Assembly (NCBI RefSeq): GCF_001484765.1
Contig: NZ_LLXO01000013.1
Location: 124,001 to 188,000, forward strand
Direction: 5' to 3'
Source: Entomohabitans teleogrylli
Lineage (GTDB): Bacteria; Pseudomonadota; Gammaproteobacteria; Enterobacterales; Enterobacteriaceae
DNA: 64,000 nt
Shown here: positions 39,991 to 49,588 of the stretch, piece after piece
Position numbering within the stretch: the stretch's first letter is position 1
Layout of the letters: each line of letters begins with the position of its first letter
Program-made: the position numbers and the translations under genes
The notes under the pieces: model-generated
The model's database searches: none
Seen by the model: the letters and a program-made list of their open reading frames with translations, nothing else
What the model was told of the DNA's origin: nothing

Positions 39991-41661
39991 ATGTCGATAA
40001 GTGCATTCAACCGCCGCTGGGCCGCGGTCATTCTGGAAGCTTTAGCCCGCCATGGCGTTCGCCACATCTGTATCGCTCCTGGTTCTCGTTCCACGCCGCT
40101 GACCCTGGCGGCGGCGGAGAATTCGGCGTTTATCTGCCATACCCATTTTGACGAGCGCGGTCTGGGGCACCTGGCGTTGGGGCTGGCTAAAGCCAGTGGC
40201 GAACCGGTGGCGGTGATCGTTACTTCCGGCACTGCGGTGGCGAACCTGTACCCGGCGGTGATTGAGGCGGGATTGACCGGCGAGCGGCTGGTCATGTTGA
40301 CCGCCGATCGCCCTCCGGAACTGATTGATTGCGGCGCCAATCAGGCGATTCGTCAGCAGGGCATTTTTGGTCCTCATACCGCGGGGGTGCTTAACCTGCC
40401 GCGCCCGGCGCAGGATATACCGGCCCGCTGGCTGGTGTCGTCGGTGGATAATTTGCTCGGGGAACTGACGGCTGGCGCGGTACAAATCAACTGTCCGTTT
40501 GCCGAACCGCTGTACGGCGAGATGGACGATACCGGTGTGGAATGGCAGCAGGCGCTCGGCGACTGGTGGCAGGCAGAAACGCCCTGGCTGCAAATGGCCC
40601 ATCAATTACAGCCGGTACAGCGGCGCGACTGGTTTTTCTGGCGCCAGAAGAAAGGGATTGTGGTTGCCGGACGCCTGACGGCGGAGGAGGGCGCGCTGGT
40701 GGCGGCCTGGGCGGAAACCCTGGGCTGGCCGCTGATTGGCGACGTTCTGTCCCAGACCGGCCAGCCATTACCCTGTGCCGACCTGTGGTTAAGTAACAGT
40801 AAAGCCACGACGCGGCTGGATGAGGCGCGCATTGTGGTGCAGTTTGGCGCCAGTCTGACCGGTAAACGTCTGTTGCAGTGGCAGGCCGCCTGCCAGCCGG
40901 AGGAGTACTGGATTGTCGACTCGCTGAACGGGCGGCTCGATCCGGCGCACCACCGCGGGCGGCGCCTGGTTGCACCCATTGGCGACTGGCTGGCGCTGCA
41001 CCCGGCGGAAAAACGCCCGCCCTGGGCCGCCGATGTGGAGGATTTGTCGGTGGAGGCGCAGCGACAGGCGGCGGCAGCCACGGGCACTTTCGGCGAAGCG
41101 CAACTGGCGCAGCGTATCAACGAGTTACTGCCGCATCAGGGGCAGTTATTTGTCGGCAATAGTCTGGTGGTGCGTCTGATTGACGCGCTGGCGCAGTTGC
41201 CGCAGGGCTATCCGGTATACAGCAACCGCGGCGCCAGTGGTATTGATGGCCTGATTGCCACGGCGGCTGGGGTACAGCGGGCAACGGCGCGCCCGACGCT
41301 GGCGGTGGTTGGCGATCTATCGGCTCTGTACGATATCAACAGCCTGGCGCTGCTGCGCCAGGCGTCGGCGCCTTTTGTACTGATTGTGGTGAACAATAAC
41401 GGCGGGCAGATCTTTTCAATGCTGCCGACTCCGGTCAGTGAGCGTGAGCGCTTTTACTGCATGCCGCAGAATGTCTCTTTTGATCATGCCGCGGCGATGT
41501 TCGGCCTGCCCTGGCATCAGCCGGGCAACCGGGAAACGCTGCAACAGGTGGTGGCGGATGCGTGGCGTCACCCGGGAGCCACCCTGGTGGAGCTGAAGGT
41601 TGCGGAACAGGACGGCGCCCGCACTCTGCAAAACCTGGTGGCGCAGGTGAGCCAACTGTGA
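39991..41661 (+). CDS. menD: MenD, SEPHCHC synthase
   Basis: 556 residues from the ATG at 39991, exactly the E. coli length; the frame extends to a TTG at 39973. It is a ThDP-dependent enzyme that condenses 2-oxoglutarate with isochorismate to give SEPHCHC. The N-terminal PYR domain shows [15 protein letters not shown] and the catalytic-glutamate region [16 protein letters not shown] near 52-67. The C-terminal PP domain shows [15 protein letters not shown] and [14 protein letters not shown] (GDX26-NN motif) near 439-480. The stop overlaps the menH start. Confidence 0.96.
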   Translation: MSISAFNRRWAAVILEALARHGVRHICIAPGSRSTPLTLAAAENSAFICHTHFDERGLGHLALGLAKASGEPVAVIVTSGTAVANLYPAVIEAGLTGERLVMLTADRPPELIDCGANQAIRQQGIFGPHTAGVLNLPRPAQDIPARWLVSSVDNLLGELTAGAVQINCPFAEPLYGEMDDTGVEWQQALGDWWQAETPWLQMAHQLQPVQRRDWFFWRQKKGIVVAGRLTAEEGALVAAWAETLGWPLIGDVLSQTGQPLPCADLWLSNSKATTRLDEARIVVQFGASLTGKRLLQWQAACQPEEYWIVDSLNGRLDPAHHRGRRLVAPIGDWLALHPAEKRPPWAADVEDLSVEAQRQAAAATGTFGEAQLAQRINELLPHQGQLFVGNSLVVRLIDALAQLPQGYPVYSNRGASGIDGLIATAAGVQRATARPTLAVVGDLSALYDINSLALLRQASAPFVLIVVNNNGGQIFSMLPTPVSERERFYCMPQNVSFDHAAAMFGLPWHQPGNRETLQQVVADAWRHPGATLVELKVAEQDGARTLQNLVAQVSQL

Positions 41662-42431
41662 TACTCGCCGCACAGCACCTGCCGGCGCCTGGCAGTGACA
41701 GGCCATGGCTGGTATGGCTGCACGGGTTTCTCGGCAGTCGCCGCGAATGGCTGCCGGTGGCCCGCGGCGATTTCGTCCGCTGGCCGCAATTGATTATCGA
41801 TCTGCCGGGCCATGGCGGCTCGGCCGGCTGTACGGCGCACAGTTTTCAGCAGGTCAGTGAATGGCTGCATAATACGCTGGTTAGTTACAACATACTTAAC
41901 TACTGGCTGATTGGTTACTCCCTCGGCGGCCGACTGGCGATGTATCACGCCTGCCATGGCGATAGCCGCGGACTACAGGGCATGATCATTGAAGGGGGCA
42001 ACCCTGGTCTCGCCAGCCCGGCGCTGCGCGAACAACGTCTGCGCGCCGATCGCCACTGGGCGCAGCGGCTGCGCGGCGAACCTGTGGAGCAGGTGCTGGC
42101 GGCGTGGTATCAGCAGCCGGTGTTTTCTTCGCTGAGCGATGCGCAGCGTCGCGAGCTGGTGGCCGATCGCCGGAATAATGATCCGCAGGCGCTGGCGGCG
42201 ATGCTTGAAGCCACATCGCTGGGGCGCCAGCCGGATTTAACCCCGGCGCTGCGTCAACTGGCGATACCGGTTCACTATCTGTGCGGCGAGCGCGATGCTA
42301 AATTTCAGGCAATTGCCGCGACGCTGCCGGTACATTCCCATACTATTATGGCGGCGGGCCATAACGCGCACCGGGAACAGCCCGGCGCCTTCGCCCACTG
42401 CCTGAACACGATTTTTCGTCAATATCACTAA
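41658..42431 (+). CDS. menH: MenH, SHCHC synthase (alpha/beta hydrolase)
   Basis: 257 residues (E. coli 252). It removes pyruvate from SEPHCHC to give SHCHC. The start is GTG at 41658, overlapping the menD stop (GTGA), with AGGTGA eight bases upstream; the frame itself extends back inside menD. Visible: the oxyanion-loop [22 protein letters not shown], the nucleophile elbow GYSLGGRLA (Ser near 90), the acid in CGERDAKF and the catalytic His in AAGHNAHRE near 236. It is more divergent from E. coli than its neighbours, but all catalytic residues are intact. Confidence 0.94.
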   Translation: MILAAQHLPAPGSDRPWLVWLHGFLGSRREWLPVARGDFVRWPQLIIDLPGHGGSAGCTAHSFQQVSEWLHNTLVSYNILNYWLIGYSLGGRLAMYHACHGDSRGLQGMIIEGGNPGLASPALREQRLRADRHWAQRLRGEPVEQVLAAWYQQPVFSSLSDAQRRELVADRRNNDPQALAAMLEATSLGRQPDLTPALRQLAIPVHYLCGERDAKFQAIAATLPVHSHTIMAAGHNAHREQPGAFAHCLNTIFRQYH

Positions 42432-42440
42432 GGACCAACC

Positions 42441-43298
42441 ATGATCTACCCAGATGAACAACTGCTTTACGCCCCGGTGGAATGGCACGATTGCTCCGAA
42501 GGTTACACGGATATTCGCTACCAAAAATCCAGCGATGGTATTGCGAAAATTACCATCAATCGTCCCGAAGTACGTAACGCGTTTCGGCCGCTGACCGTGA
42601 AAGAGATGATTAACGCCCTGGCCGATGCCCGTTATGACGACAATATTGGCGTTATTATCCTGACCGGCGCAGGAGACAAAGCGTTCTGCGCCGGCGGCGA
42701 TCAGAAAATCCGCGGCGATTACGGCGGTTATAAAGATGACTCCGGGGTCCATCACCTGAATGTGCTGGATTTCCAGCGCCAGATCCGTACTTGCCCGAAA
42801 CCGGTGGTGGCGATGGTGGCCGGCTACTCGATTGGCGGCGGCCACGTATTGCACATGATGTGCGATCTGACCATTGCGGCGGAAAACGCCATCTTCGGCC
42901 AGACCGGCCCGAAAGTGGGCTCCTTTGACGGCGGCTGGGGCGCTTCCTATATGGCGCGTATCGTCGGCCAGAAAAAAGCCCGCGAGATCTGGTTCCTGTG
43001 CCGCCAGTATGACGCGCAGCAGGCGCTGGATATGGGGCTGGTGAATACCGTGGTGCCGCTGGGGGATCTCGAAAAAGAGACTGTGCGCTGGTGTCGCGAA
43101 ATGCTGCAGAACAGCCCGATGGCGCTGCGCTGCCTGAAAGCGGCGCTGAACGCCGACTGCGACGGGCAGGCGGGCCTCCAGGAGCTGGCCGGCAACGCCA
43201 CCATGTTGTTCTATATGACTGAAGAAGGTCAGGAAGGGCGCAACGCGTTTAATCAGAAACGCCAGCCTGATTTCAGTAAATTCAAACGGAATCCGTAA
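42441..43298 (+). CDS. menB: MenB, 1,4-dihydroxy-2-naphthoyl-CoA synthase
   Basis: 285 residues, as in E. coli. It is a crotonase-fold enzyme that closes the naphthalene ring of o-succinylbenzoyl-CoA. Visible: [15 protein letters not shown] near 43, the oxyanion-hole [18 protein letters not shown] near 85-102, [16 protein letters not shown] near 131-146 and the bicarbonate-binding region [12 protein letters not shown] near 156. AAGGACC precedes the start. The stop overlaps menC by one base (TAATG). Confidence 0.97.
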   Translation: MIYPDEQLLYAPVEWHDCSEGYTDIRYQKSSDGIAKITINRPEVRNAFRPLTVKEMINALADARYDDNIGVIILTGAGDKAFCAGGDQKIRGDYGGYKDDSGVHHLNVLDFQRQIRTCPKPVVAMVAGYSIGGGHVLHMMCDLTIAAENAIFGQTGPKVGSFDGGWGASYMARIVGQKKAREIWFLCRQYDAQQALDMGLVNTVVPLGDLEKETVRWCREMLQNSPMALRCLKAALNADCDGQAGLQELAGNATMLFYMTEEGQEGRNAFNQKRQPDFSKFKRNP

Positions 43299-44263
43299 TG
43301 CGCAGCGTGCAAATCTGGCGCTATCAGCTGCCAATGGATGCCGGCGTAGTGCTGCGCGACAGGCGTCTGAAAGTGCGCGATGGGCTGATCCTGTGCCTGG
43401 CCGAGGGCGAACGCCGGGGCTGGGGGGAAATCGCTCCGTTGCCGGGGTTTAGCGCTGAGTCAGTGGAGGATGCCCTCGATGAACTGCTGCGCTGGTGCGA
43501 AGCCTGGCGCGACGGCGATTCGCCGCTGGCGGCACAGCAGCCGTCAGTAGCCTTCGGCGTTAGCTGTGCGCTGGCGGAGCTACAGGACACGCTGCCCCAG
43601 GCGGCTGATTACCGCGCCGCGCCGCTGTGCAGCGGCGATCCTGATGAACTGTTCGCCGCGCTGCAGGCCATGCCCGGCGAAAAAGTCGCCAAAATCAAAG
43701 TGGGCCTGTATGAAGCGGTGCGCGACGGTATGGTGGCCAATCTGCTGCTGGAAGCGATTCCCGACCTCACTCTTCGCCTTGACGCCAACCGGAGCTGGAC
43801 GCCGCTGAAAGCCCGGCAGTTCGCTAAATACCTTAACCCGCAATATCGCCCGCGTATCGCCTTCCTTGAAGAACCCTGCAAAACGCCGGAACAGTCGCTG
43901 GAGTTTGCCCGGGAAACCGCGATTGCCATCGCCTGGGATGAAACCGTCCGCGAACCGGGATTTGTGCTGGAGTCTCTGCCGGAGGTGCGGGCGGTGGTGA
44001 TTAAACCCACCCTCACCGGGAACCTGCAAACCGTCCGCGAGCAGGTGGCCGAAGCGCAGCGTCTGGGGATGACGGCGGTGATTAGCTCTTCAATCGAATC
44101 CAGCCTCGGCCTGACGCAACTGGCGCGTATCGCCGCCTGGCTCACGCCGGGTGTGGTGCCGGGCCTTGATACCCTCTCGCTGATGCAGGCGCAACTGCTG
44201 CGCCCGTGGCCGGACAGTTCTCTGCCGCTGTGGGGAACCGATGAGATGGACAGGCTGTTATGA
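43298..44263 (+). CDS. menC: MenC, o-succinylbenzoate synthase
   Basis: 321 residues (E. coli 320). It is an enolase-superfamily enzyme that dehydrates SHCHC to o-succinylbenzoate. Visible: the catalytic KIKVGLYE (K near 131-133), the Mg ligands in [10 protein letters not shown] near 160, [11 protein letters not shown] near 189 and AWDETVRE near 212, and VIKPTLTG near 232. The stop overlaps menE by four bases (ATGA), so B, C and E are coupled. Confidence 0.96.
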   Translation: MRSVQIWRYQLPMDAGVVLRDRRLKVRDGLILCLAEGERRGWGEIAPLPGFSAESVEDALDELLRWCEAWRDGDSPLAAQQPSVAFGVSCALAELQDTLPQAADYRAAPLCSGDPDELFAALQAMPGEKVAKIKVGLYEAVRDGMVANLLLEAIPDLTLRLDANRSWTPLKARQFAKYLNPQYRPRIAFLEEPCKTPEQSLEFARETAIAIAWDETVREPGFVLESLPEVRAVVIKPTLTGNLQTVREQVAEAQRLGMTAVISSSIESSLGLTQLARIAAWLTPGVVPGLDTLSLMQAQLLRPWPDSSLPLWGTDEMDRLL

Positions 44264-45627
44264 CGTTTGCTGACTGGCCGTGGCGCCACTGGCGCCATCT
44301 GCGCGGCGGCGAGACAGCGCTGCGCCTGGCGGATGACAATCTGGACTGGCACACCCTGTGCCAACAGGTGGATCGTCTGGCGGCCGGGTTTGCCGCCCAG
44401 GGCGTTAGCGAGGGACAGGGGGTAGCGCTGCGGTCGAAGAATAGCCCGCAGGCCCTGCTGAGCTGGCTGGCGCTGTTACAGTGCGGCGCGCGGGTTCTGC
44501 CGCTCAATCCACAGTTACCGGATGCGCTATTGTCGTCGCTGCTGGCGGATTTATCGCTGCATTTCGGGCTGGCGCTCAACGCCTCTCCTTTGCCTGATGT
44601 TGCGCCGCTGGTTTACGCGCCGGCGGACGCGGCGGTTGATGCCGCGGTGGAATGGCGCGCGGAGCGCCTGGTTTCCATGACCCTGACTTCTGGTTCCACC
44701 GGGCTGCCGAAGGCGGCGGTCCACAGTGCGGCGGCGCATCTGGCCAGCGCCCAGGGAGTACTGGCGATGATCCCGCTGGCGCATCACGACAGCTGGCTAT
44801 TGTCGCTGCCGCTGTTTCATGTCTCTGGTCAGGGGATTCTGTGGCGCTGGCTGTTGGCCGGGGCGCAGCTGGTGGTGCGTGATATGCACCCGTTGGATCA
44901 GGCGCTGGCGGGCTGTACCCACGCCTCGCTGGTGCCGACGCAGCTCTGGCGGCTGTTAAACGGCAGCGCAGCGCATCTGGCGCTGAAATCGGTGCTGCTG
45001 GGCGGCGCGGCGATTCCGGTGGCGCTGACGCAGGCTGCGCAAGCGCGCGGTATCCATTGCTGGTGCGGCTATGGCCTGACCGAACTGGCCTCCACGGTGT
45101 GCGCCAAACGGGCCGATGGCCTGGCGGACGTCGGCGCGCCGTTGCCCGGTCGGGAAGTGCGCATCGTCGATGGCGAGATCTGGATTAAATCAGCCAGCCT
45201 CGCCAGCGGCTACTGGCGCCAGGGAGTACTGACGCCGCTGGTCAATGAGCAGGGCTGGTTCGCCACCCGCGACCGCGGCGAGATGCGCGACGGACGTCTG
45301 ACGGTGCTGGGCCGTAAAGATAATCTGTTTTTCAGCGGCGGTGAGGGGATACAGCCGGAGGAAGTGGAGCGGGTGATTGCCGCCCATCCGGAGGTACGTC
45401 AGGCGTTTGTGGTACCGATCGCCGATGCGGAATTTGGTCAGCGGCCGGTGGCTATCGTCGAGTGCGCCGACGACGCGCTGCTGGCGGCGCTGCCGGGCTG
45501 GCTGGCAGGGCGGGTGGCGCGCTTCCAGCAGCCCGTGCGCTGGTACCGGCTGCCGGACAGCCTCCGGGAAGGGGGGATTAAAATTTCCCGCCGGGCGCTG
45601 AGTCTCTGGGTCGCGGAACAGAAATAA
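44260..45627 (+). CDS. menE: MenE, o-succinylbenzoate-CoA ligase
   Basis: 455 residues (E. coli 451). It is an adenylate-forming enzyme that joins o-succinylbenzoate to CoA. Visible: the P-loop [17 protein letters not shown] near 145-161, the A5-type [13 protein letters not shown] near 268, the A7/A8 segment [35 protein letters not shown] near 334-368 and the catalytic-lysine segment [10 protein letters not shown] near 440. It closes the men operon. In E. coli pmrD and arn follow; here a tct cluster does. Confidence 0.95.
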   Translation: MTFADWPWRHWRHLRGGETALRLADDNLDWHTLCQQVDRLAAGFAAQGVSEGQGVALRSKNSPQALLSWLALLQCGARVLPLNPQLPDALLSSLLADLSLHFGLALNASPLPDVAPLVYAPADAAVDAAVEWRAERLVSMTLTSGSTGLPKAAVHSAAAHLASAQGVLAMIPLAHHDSWLLSLPLFHVSGQGILWRWLLAGAQLVVRDMHPLDQALAGCTHASLVPTQLWRLLNGSAAHLALKSVLLGGAAIPVALTQAAQARGIHCWCGYGLTELASTVCAKRADGLADVGAPLPGREVRIVDGEIWIKSASLASGYWRQGVLTPLVNEQGWFATRDRGEMRDGRLTVLGRKDNLFFSGGEGIQPEEVERVIAAHPEVRQAFVVPIADAEFGQRPVAIVECADDALLAALPGWLAGRVARFQQPVRWYRLPDSLREGGIKISRRALSLWVAEQK

Positions 45628-45740
45628 TGAGCCGGGCGCTTCGGGAGATGGCTGACAAGCCTCATATCAGTCGTGGACCGGTTGATATCGGCCAATAAAA
45701 ATAAATAAAATCAATGTATTGAGTTGTGTTGAGAATGATA

Positions 45741-45804
45741 AGGGAGGAAAAATCACGCATTTCCTCCCTGGTTAATCGTCAGACGGGGCGCATATGCCCC
45801 GTCT
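45741..45804. terminator. Two hairpins between convergent menE and tctA
   Basis: AGGGAGGAAA/TTTCCTCCCT (45741-45750 and 45760-45769) and AGACGGGGC/GCCCCGTCT (45781-45789 and 45796-45804) are perfect ten- and nine-base stems 11 bases apart. The second is followed by TTTATGTT on the plus strand. Together they probably end the menE transcript and the tctCBA transcript. Confidence 0.75.
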
Positions 45805-45809
45805 TTATG

Positions 45810-47324
45810 TTAACCGGCCTCCGGCAGCGGTTTCTGGCGGCGTTTGCGCCACAATTTCACCAGCGGCGGCATCACAATGACCAGCACCGCCATCAACAGC
45901 AAACCCTTCGCCACGCCGCTGCCCCACAGGATCGCCAGCTCGCCGTTGCTGATCGACAGCGCCCGGCGCAGGTTCTGCTCCAGCATCTCTCCGAGCACAA
46001 AGCCGAGGATCAGCGGCGACATCGGAAAATGCATTTTACGCAAAATGTAGCCTAACACCCCGAGGCCCACCATCAGCACCAGATCGAAGGTGGTGCTGTG
46101 TACCGCATAAACCCCGACGGCGGAAACAGCGGCGATGACCGGCACCAGAAACCACAAAGGAATGGTCAGCATGCGGGTAAACAGGCCGATCAGCGGGATA
46201 TTCATTACCAGCAGCATCACGTTGGCGATCAACAGTGCGGCGATCAGCCCCCAGACAATATCCGGCTGCTCGGTGAACATGGTCGGTCCCGGCGTAATGT
46301 TATACAGGGTCAGGGCGCCCATCATCACCGCCGTGGTGCCGGATCCGGGAACGCCGAGGGTGAGCATCGGAATAAACGATCCGCAGGCGGAGGCGTTATT
46401 GGCCGCTTCCGGCGCGGCGACGCCGCGAATATCGCCTTTACCAAAGCTGTCGCTGTTGCCGCTGATTTTTTTCTCCGTCATGTAGGTGATGGCGCTGGCG
46501 ATGGTGGCGCCGGCCCCCGGCAGAATACCGACAAAGAAGCCGATAACCGACGATCTCAGGGTGGCGCCAGCACACTGGGCGGCCTCTCTGGCGTTAAACA
46601 GCATCCGCCCGGTTTTCCGCACCAGAGTCTGGCCGCTGCTGGTGCTTTCCAGCATCAGCAGGATTTCCGAAACCGAGAACAGGCCGATGACCACCACAAT
46701 AAACTGAATACCGTCGGAGAGATGCACGTTATCAAAGGTGAAGCGGTAAACGCCGGTATTGGCGTCGACGCCGACAGTAGCCAGCCCCAGTCCGATCAGC
46801 GCTGACAGGAACGACTTCAGGGGATTCTGCGCCATCATGCTGCCGAGGCAGGCAATGGCGAACACCATCAGGGCAAAGTACTCCGCCGGGCCGAAAGTCA
46901 GCGACCACTGGGCCAGCGCCGGGGCGAACAGGATAATGCCTAAAATGGCGATGGTGGAACCGCAGAATGAACTGACGGCGGAGATCGACAGCGCCACCCC
47001 GCCGCGTCCCTGGCGGGCCATCGGATAGCCGTCCAGCGCCGTCATGATCGCCGCCGCGTCTCCCGGCACATTGAGCAGAATCGACGAAATACGTCCGCCG
47101 TATTCACAGCCGATATACACCGTGGCCAGCAGGATCAGCGCCGATTCCGCCGGCAGATGCAGCGCGAATGCCAGCGGCAGCAGGATCGCCACGCCGTTAA
47201 TCGGACCCAGCCCGGGCAGCAGCCCGACAATAGTGCCGACAAAGCAGCCGATCAGCGCAATGACCAGATTCTCCGGGGTCATCGCCACCGCAAAACCCTG
47301 TGAAAGGTAGATCCAGGTATCCAT
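45810..47324 (-). CDS. tctA: TctA, tripartite tricarboxylate transporter large membrane subunit
   Basis: 504 residues, the family length, with about 12 membrane segments. Family signatures: GTIVGLLPGLGPINGVAILLPLAFAL near 29-54, the proline-rich VPGDAAAIMTALDGYPMARQGRGG near 84-107 and FFVGILPGAGATIASAITYM near 258-277. It forms the channel of a TTT-family proton- or sodium-coupled carrier with TctB and the binding protein TctC; the Salmonella system takes up citrate and tricarballylate-like acids. It is the last gene of tctCBA, 11 bases after tctB. Confidence 0.93.
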   Translation of the reverse strand: MDTWIYLSQGFAVAMTPENLVIALIGCFVGTIVGLLPGLGPINGVAILLPLAFALHLPAESALILLATVYIGCEYGGRISSILLNVPGDAAAIMTALDGYPMARQGRGGVALSISAVSSFCGSTIAILGIILFAPALAQWSLTFGPAEYFALMVFAIACLGSMMAQNPLKSFLSALIGLGLATVGVDANTGVYRFTFDNVHLSDGIQFIVVVIGLFSVSEILLMLESTSSGQTLVRKTGRMLFNAREAAQCAGATLRSSVIGFFVGILPGAGATIASAITYMTEKKISGNSDSFGKGDIRGVAAPEAANNASACGSFIPMLTLGVPGSGTTAVMMGALTLYNITPGPTMFTEQPDIVWGLIAALLIANVMLLVMNIPLIGLFTRMLTIPLWFLVPVIAAVSAVGVYAVHSTTFDLVLMVGLGVLGYILRKMHFPMSPLILGFVLGEMLEQNLRRALSISNGELAILWGSGVAKGLLLMAVLVIVMPPLVKLWRKRRQKPLPEAG

Positions 47325-47335
47325 AGCGTTCTCCG

Positions 47336-47767
47336 TTAACTGAGCCAGGCGCCGAGCGGCAGGGTGACATCCAGCAGCCGATCAAAGGCGTACCACAGAG
47401 CGGCACCCAGCACCGCGCCGGAAATCAGCGCCGCTGGTAGCGTCGCGCCGAACAGCAGACCGAACACCGCGGTGAGCAGGGCGGTGGCCAGCGGAAATCC
47501 CAGCCATTCAAAACTGAGGGCGTAAGCCACCAGCACCACCACCATGATCAGTAAACGCAGGAGAATGCGCTGTTGCGGCCACTCCACGCGGTCGGGATGA
47601 CGCAGTAGCAGGGCCAGGGCGCAGAACAGCATCAGGCCGATGATTCCTAGCGGAAAGGGGCGCGGCCCAACCGGTTCGTAGCTGTATTCGCTGTTAATGT
47701 GCCAGGCGACCACCAGCCCTGCCAGGCACAGGGTCAGCCAGATCGCGGCAAAAATACGATCGCTCAT
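47336..47767 (-). CDS. tctB: TctB, tripartite tricarboxylate transporter small membrane subunit
   Basis: 143 residues with four membrane segments (about 6-22, 39-56, 74-96 and 105-128), the usual TctB layout. It is poorly conserved in general. GPRPFPLGIIGLMLF near 35 is the recognisable part. It is encoded between tctC (12-base gap) and tctA (11-base gap), so all three are read as one message. Confidence 0.9.
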   Translation of the reverse strand: MSDRIFAAIWLTLCLAGLVVAWHINSEYSYEPVGPRPFPLGIIGLMLFCALALLLRHPDRVEWPQQRILLRLLIMVVVLVAYALSFEWLGFPLATALLTAVFGLLFGATLPAALISGAVLGAALWYAFDRLLDVTLPLGAWLS

Positions 47768-47779
47768 GGTCAGTCTCCG

Positions 47780-48760
47780 CTATTTCGCCAGTCCGAACGC
47801 CTTCGCTTTTTCGCGATAGTCGTTAACCTGGGCTTTGACATACTCATCCAGCGCTTTGCCGTTCAGATTGAATTCAAACAGCCCGCGCAGAGAGCGTTGC
47901 TTTTTGAACTCGTCGGTCTGCTGGAGTCGGGTAAAGGTATCCACCCACCACTGATAATCGGCATCGCTGACTTTCGGGCCGACATAAAAGCCGCGAATAA
48001 TCGGCCAGACCAGGTCGTAGCCCTGCTCCCGGGCGGTAGGGACTTGCGCCAGCGCGCCGGGCAGGCGATTTTCCGCGAACACCGCCAGCACCCGCAGTTT
48101 ATTGCCTTCCAGCCACGGTACCATTTCACTGAGATCGCCGGAGACCGCCTGGACGTGATTACCCATCAGCGCGGTGACCGGTTCGCCGCCACCTTCAAAA
48201 GCCACATAACGCATTTTGTGAGGGTCAACGCCGGCCTTCTGAACCAGTAACGCGGTTTTCATCCAGTCCTGGCTACCGATTGAGGCGCCGGCGCCAAACA
48301 CCACGCTGTTGGGATCTTTTTCCAGTGCGCTCAGCAGATCTTTCAGGGTCTTCCACGGCGCATCGGCGCGTACGGCGATCATGCCGTAATCGGTACCGAC
48401 ACTGGCCAGCCAGCGCACATCGTCAACGCCGTAGCGCCCGAATTTGCCCTGGGAGAGATTGAGCAGCGAGCCGCCGGAAAAGGCCACCACGGTGCCGGGT
48501 TCGCCGGGGCGCTGGGCGACAATCGCGTTGTAGGCCACCGCCCCGACGCCGCCGGGCATATAGGTGACGCGCATCGGTTTCTCGATGGCGCCGGTCTCCA
48601 GCAGGCTGACCTGAATCAATTTGCAGGTCAGATCGAAGCCGCCGCCCGGTTTGGCGGGGGCGATACATTCAGTACGCGCCGGGGCTTCCGCTGCCGCCAC
48701 TGAGAACGATCCACACAACAGTGAAGCGAGGGTAATGGTGCTAATGAGTTGTTTTTTCAT
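47780..48760 (-). CDS. tctC: TctC, tricarboxylate-binding periplasmic protein
   Basis: 326 residues with a signal peptide (MKKQLISTITLASLLCG..., cleavage near 23-24). This is the Bug/TctC family of periplasmic solute-binding proteins. Visible: CIAPAKPGGGFDLTC near 32-46, PGGVGAVAYNAIVAQRPG near 69-86, FSGGSLLNL and FGAGASIGSQDWMKT near 154-168. It delivers the ligand to TctAB. GAGGA lies six bases before the ATG. It is transcribed away from tctDE, whose regulator in Salmonella controls tctC. Confidence 0.93.
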   Translation of the reverse strand: MKKQLISTITLASLLCGSFSVAAAEAPARTECIAPAKPGGGFDLTCKLIQVSLLETGAIEKPMRVTYMPGGVGAVAYNAIVAQRPGEPGTVVAFSGGSLLNLSQGKFGRYGVDDVRWLASVGTDYGMIAVRADAPWKTLKDLLSALEKDPNSVVFGAGASIGSQDWMKTALLVQKAGVDPHKMRYVAFEGGGEPVTALMGNHVQAVSGDLSEMVPWLEGNKLRVLAVFAENRLPGALAQVPTAREQGYDLVWPIIRGFYVGPKVSDADYQWWVDTFTRLQQTDEFKKQRSLRGLFEFNLNGKALDEYVKAQVNDYREKAKAFGLAK

Positions 48761-48913
48761 AAATAATCCTCACGCCGGAACGATAACTAACAGGGAAAAA
48801 AGATTTATCATTGTGATTATGTGAAGTACGCTGTAGCGGTTTCGTTGCGTGATTGTTAAAACAGTAACCTTTCATTTTCCTTTCAAGGCCACGGAAAGTT
48901 GCCAGGATGTGAT
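48761..48913. promoter_or_regulatory. tctC-tctD divergent promoter region with direct repeats
   Basis: A 153-base divergent region. CTTTCA occurs at 48869-48874 and again at 48880-48885, an 11-base period (CTTTCA-N5-CTTTCA). This is the geometry of tandem binding by OmpR/PhoB-type regulators, so it is a candidate TctD operator. A TGTGA half-site near 48810 lacks its partner, so I do not call a CRP site. Confidence 0.5.
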
Positions 48914-49588
48914 ATGCGTCTCCTATTAGCGGAAGATAATCGTGAGCTGGCTCACTGGCTGGAAAAAGCGCTGGTGCAAAGCGGTTTTGCCGTTGACTGC
49001 GTGTTTGATGGGCTGGGGGCGGACCATTTGCTGCAGAGTGAAAGTTACGCGCTGGCGGTGCTGGATATCGGCATGCCCGGCCTTGATGGCCTGGAAGTGG
49101 TGCAGCGGCTACGGCGGCGCGGGCAGACGCTGCCGGTACTGCTGCTCAGCGCCCGCAGCACGGTGGCCGAACGGGTAAAAGGGCTGAATGTCGGGGCTGA
49201 TGATTATCTGCCGAAACCTTTCGATCCCGAAGAACTGGATGCCCGGCTGCGCGCCCTGTTACGGCGCAGCGAGGGGCAGCTTCATGAGACCAGCCGCCTG
49301 GGGGATCTGGAACTGCTGGACGAGGGCTATTTTCGGCTGAGGGAAAAAAATCTCGCTCTGACGCCGCGGGAATGTTCTTTGCTGACGGTACTGATGTACC
49401 GCCGCCGCCGTCCGGTGTCCCGCCAGCAGCTGTTTGAGCAGGTTTTTAGCCTCAGCGATGAGGTCAGCCAGGAGAGCATTGAGCTGTATATTCACCGGCT
49501 GCGCAAGAAACTCCAGCATAGCAATGTGCGCATTACCACGCTGCGCGGCCTGGGGTATATGCTGGAATGCAGCGATGAAGTGGCGTAA
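48914..49588 (+). CDS. tctD: TctD, response regulator (OmpR family)
   Basis: 224 residues from the ATG at 48914, the length of Salmonella TctD; AGGA lies six bases upstream and a TTG at 48899 is rejected. Receiver domain about 1-117: acidic E7-D8, phosphoacceptor D51 (LDIGMPGLDG), switch residue S79 (LLSARS) and K101 (LPKPFDPEE). The C-terminal winged helix spans about 125-222 (LTPRECSLLTVLM, SIELYIHRLRKKL, ITTLRGLGYML). It is expected to act on tctC transcription. tctE overlaps its end by 14 bases. Confidence 0.94.
   Translation: MRLLLAEDNRELAHWLEKALVQSGFAVDCVFDGLGADHLLQSESYALAVLDIGMPGLDGLEVVQRLRRRGQTLPVLLLSARSTVAERVKGLNVGADDYLPKPFDPEELDARLRALLRRSEGQLHETSRLGDLELLDEGYFRLREKNLALTPRECSLLTVLMYRRRRPVSRQQLFEQVFSLSDEVSQESIELYIHRLRKKLQHSNVRITTLRGLGYMLECSDEVA

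Noticed and set aside
48795-48825. CRP site between tctC and tctD
   Set aside because: Only a TGTGA half-site is present; the opposite TCACA half at the right distance is missing.
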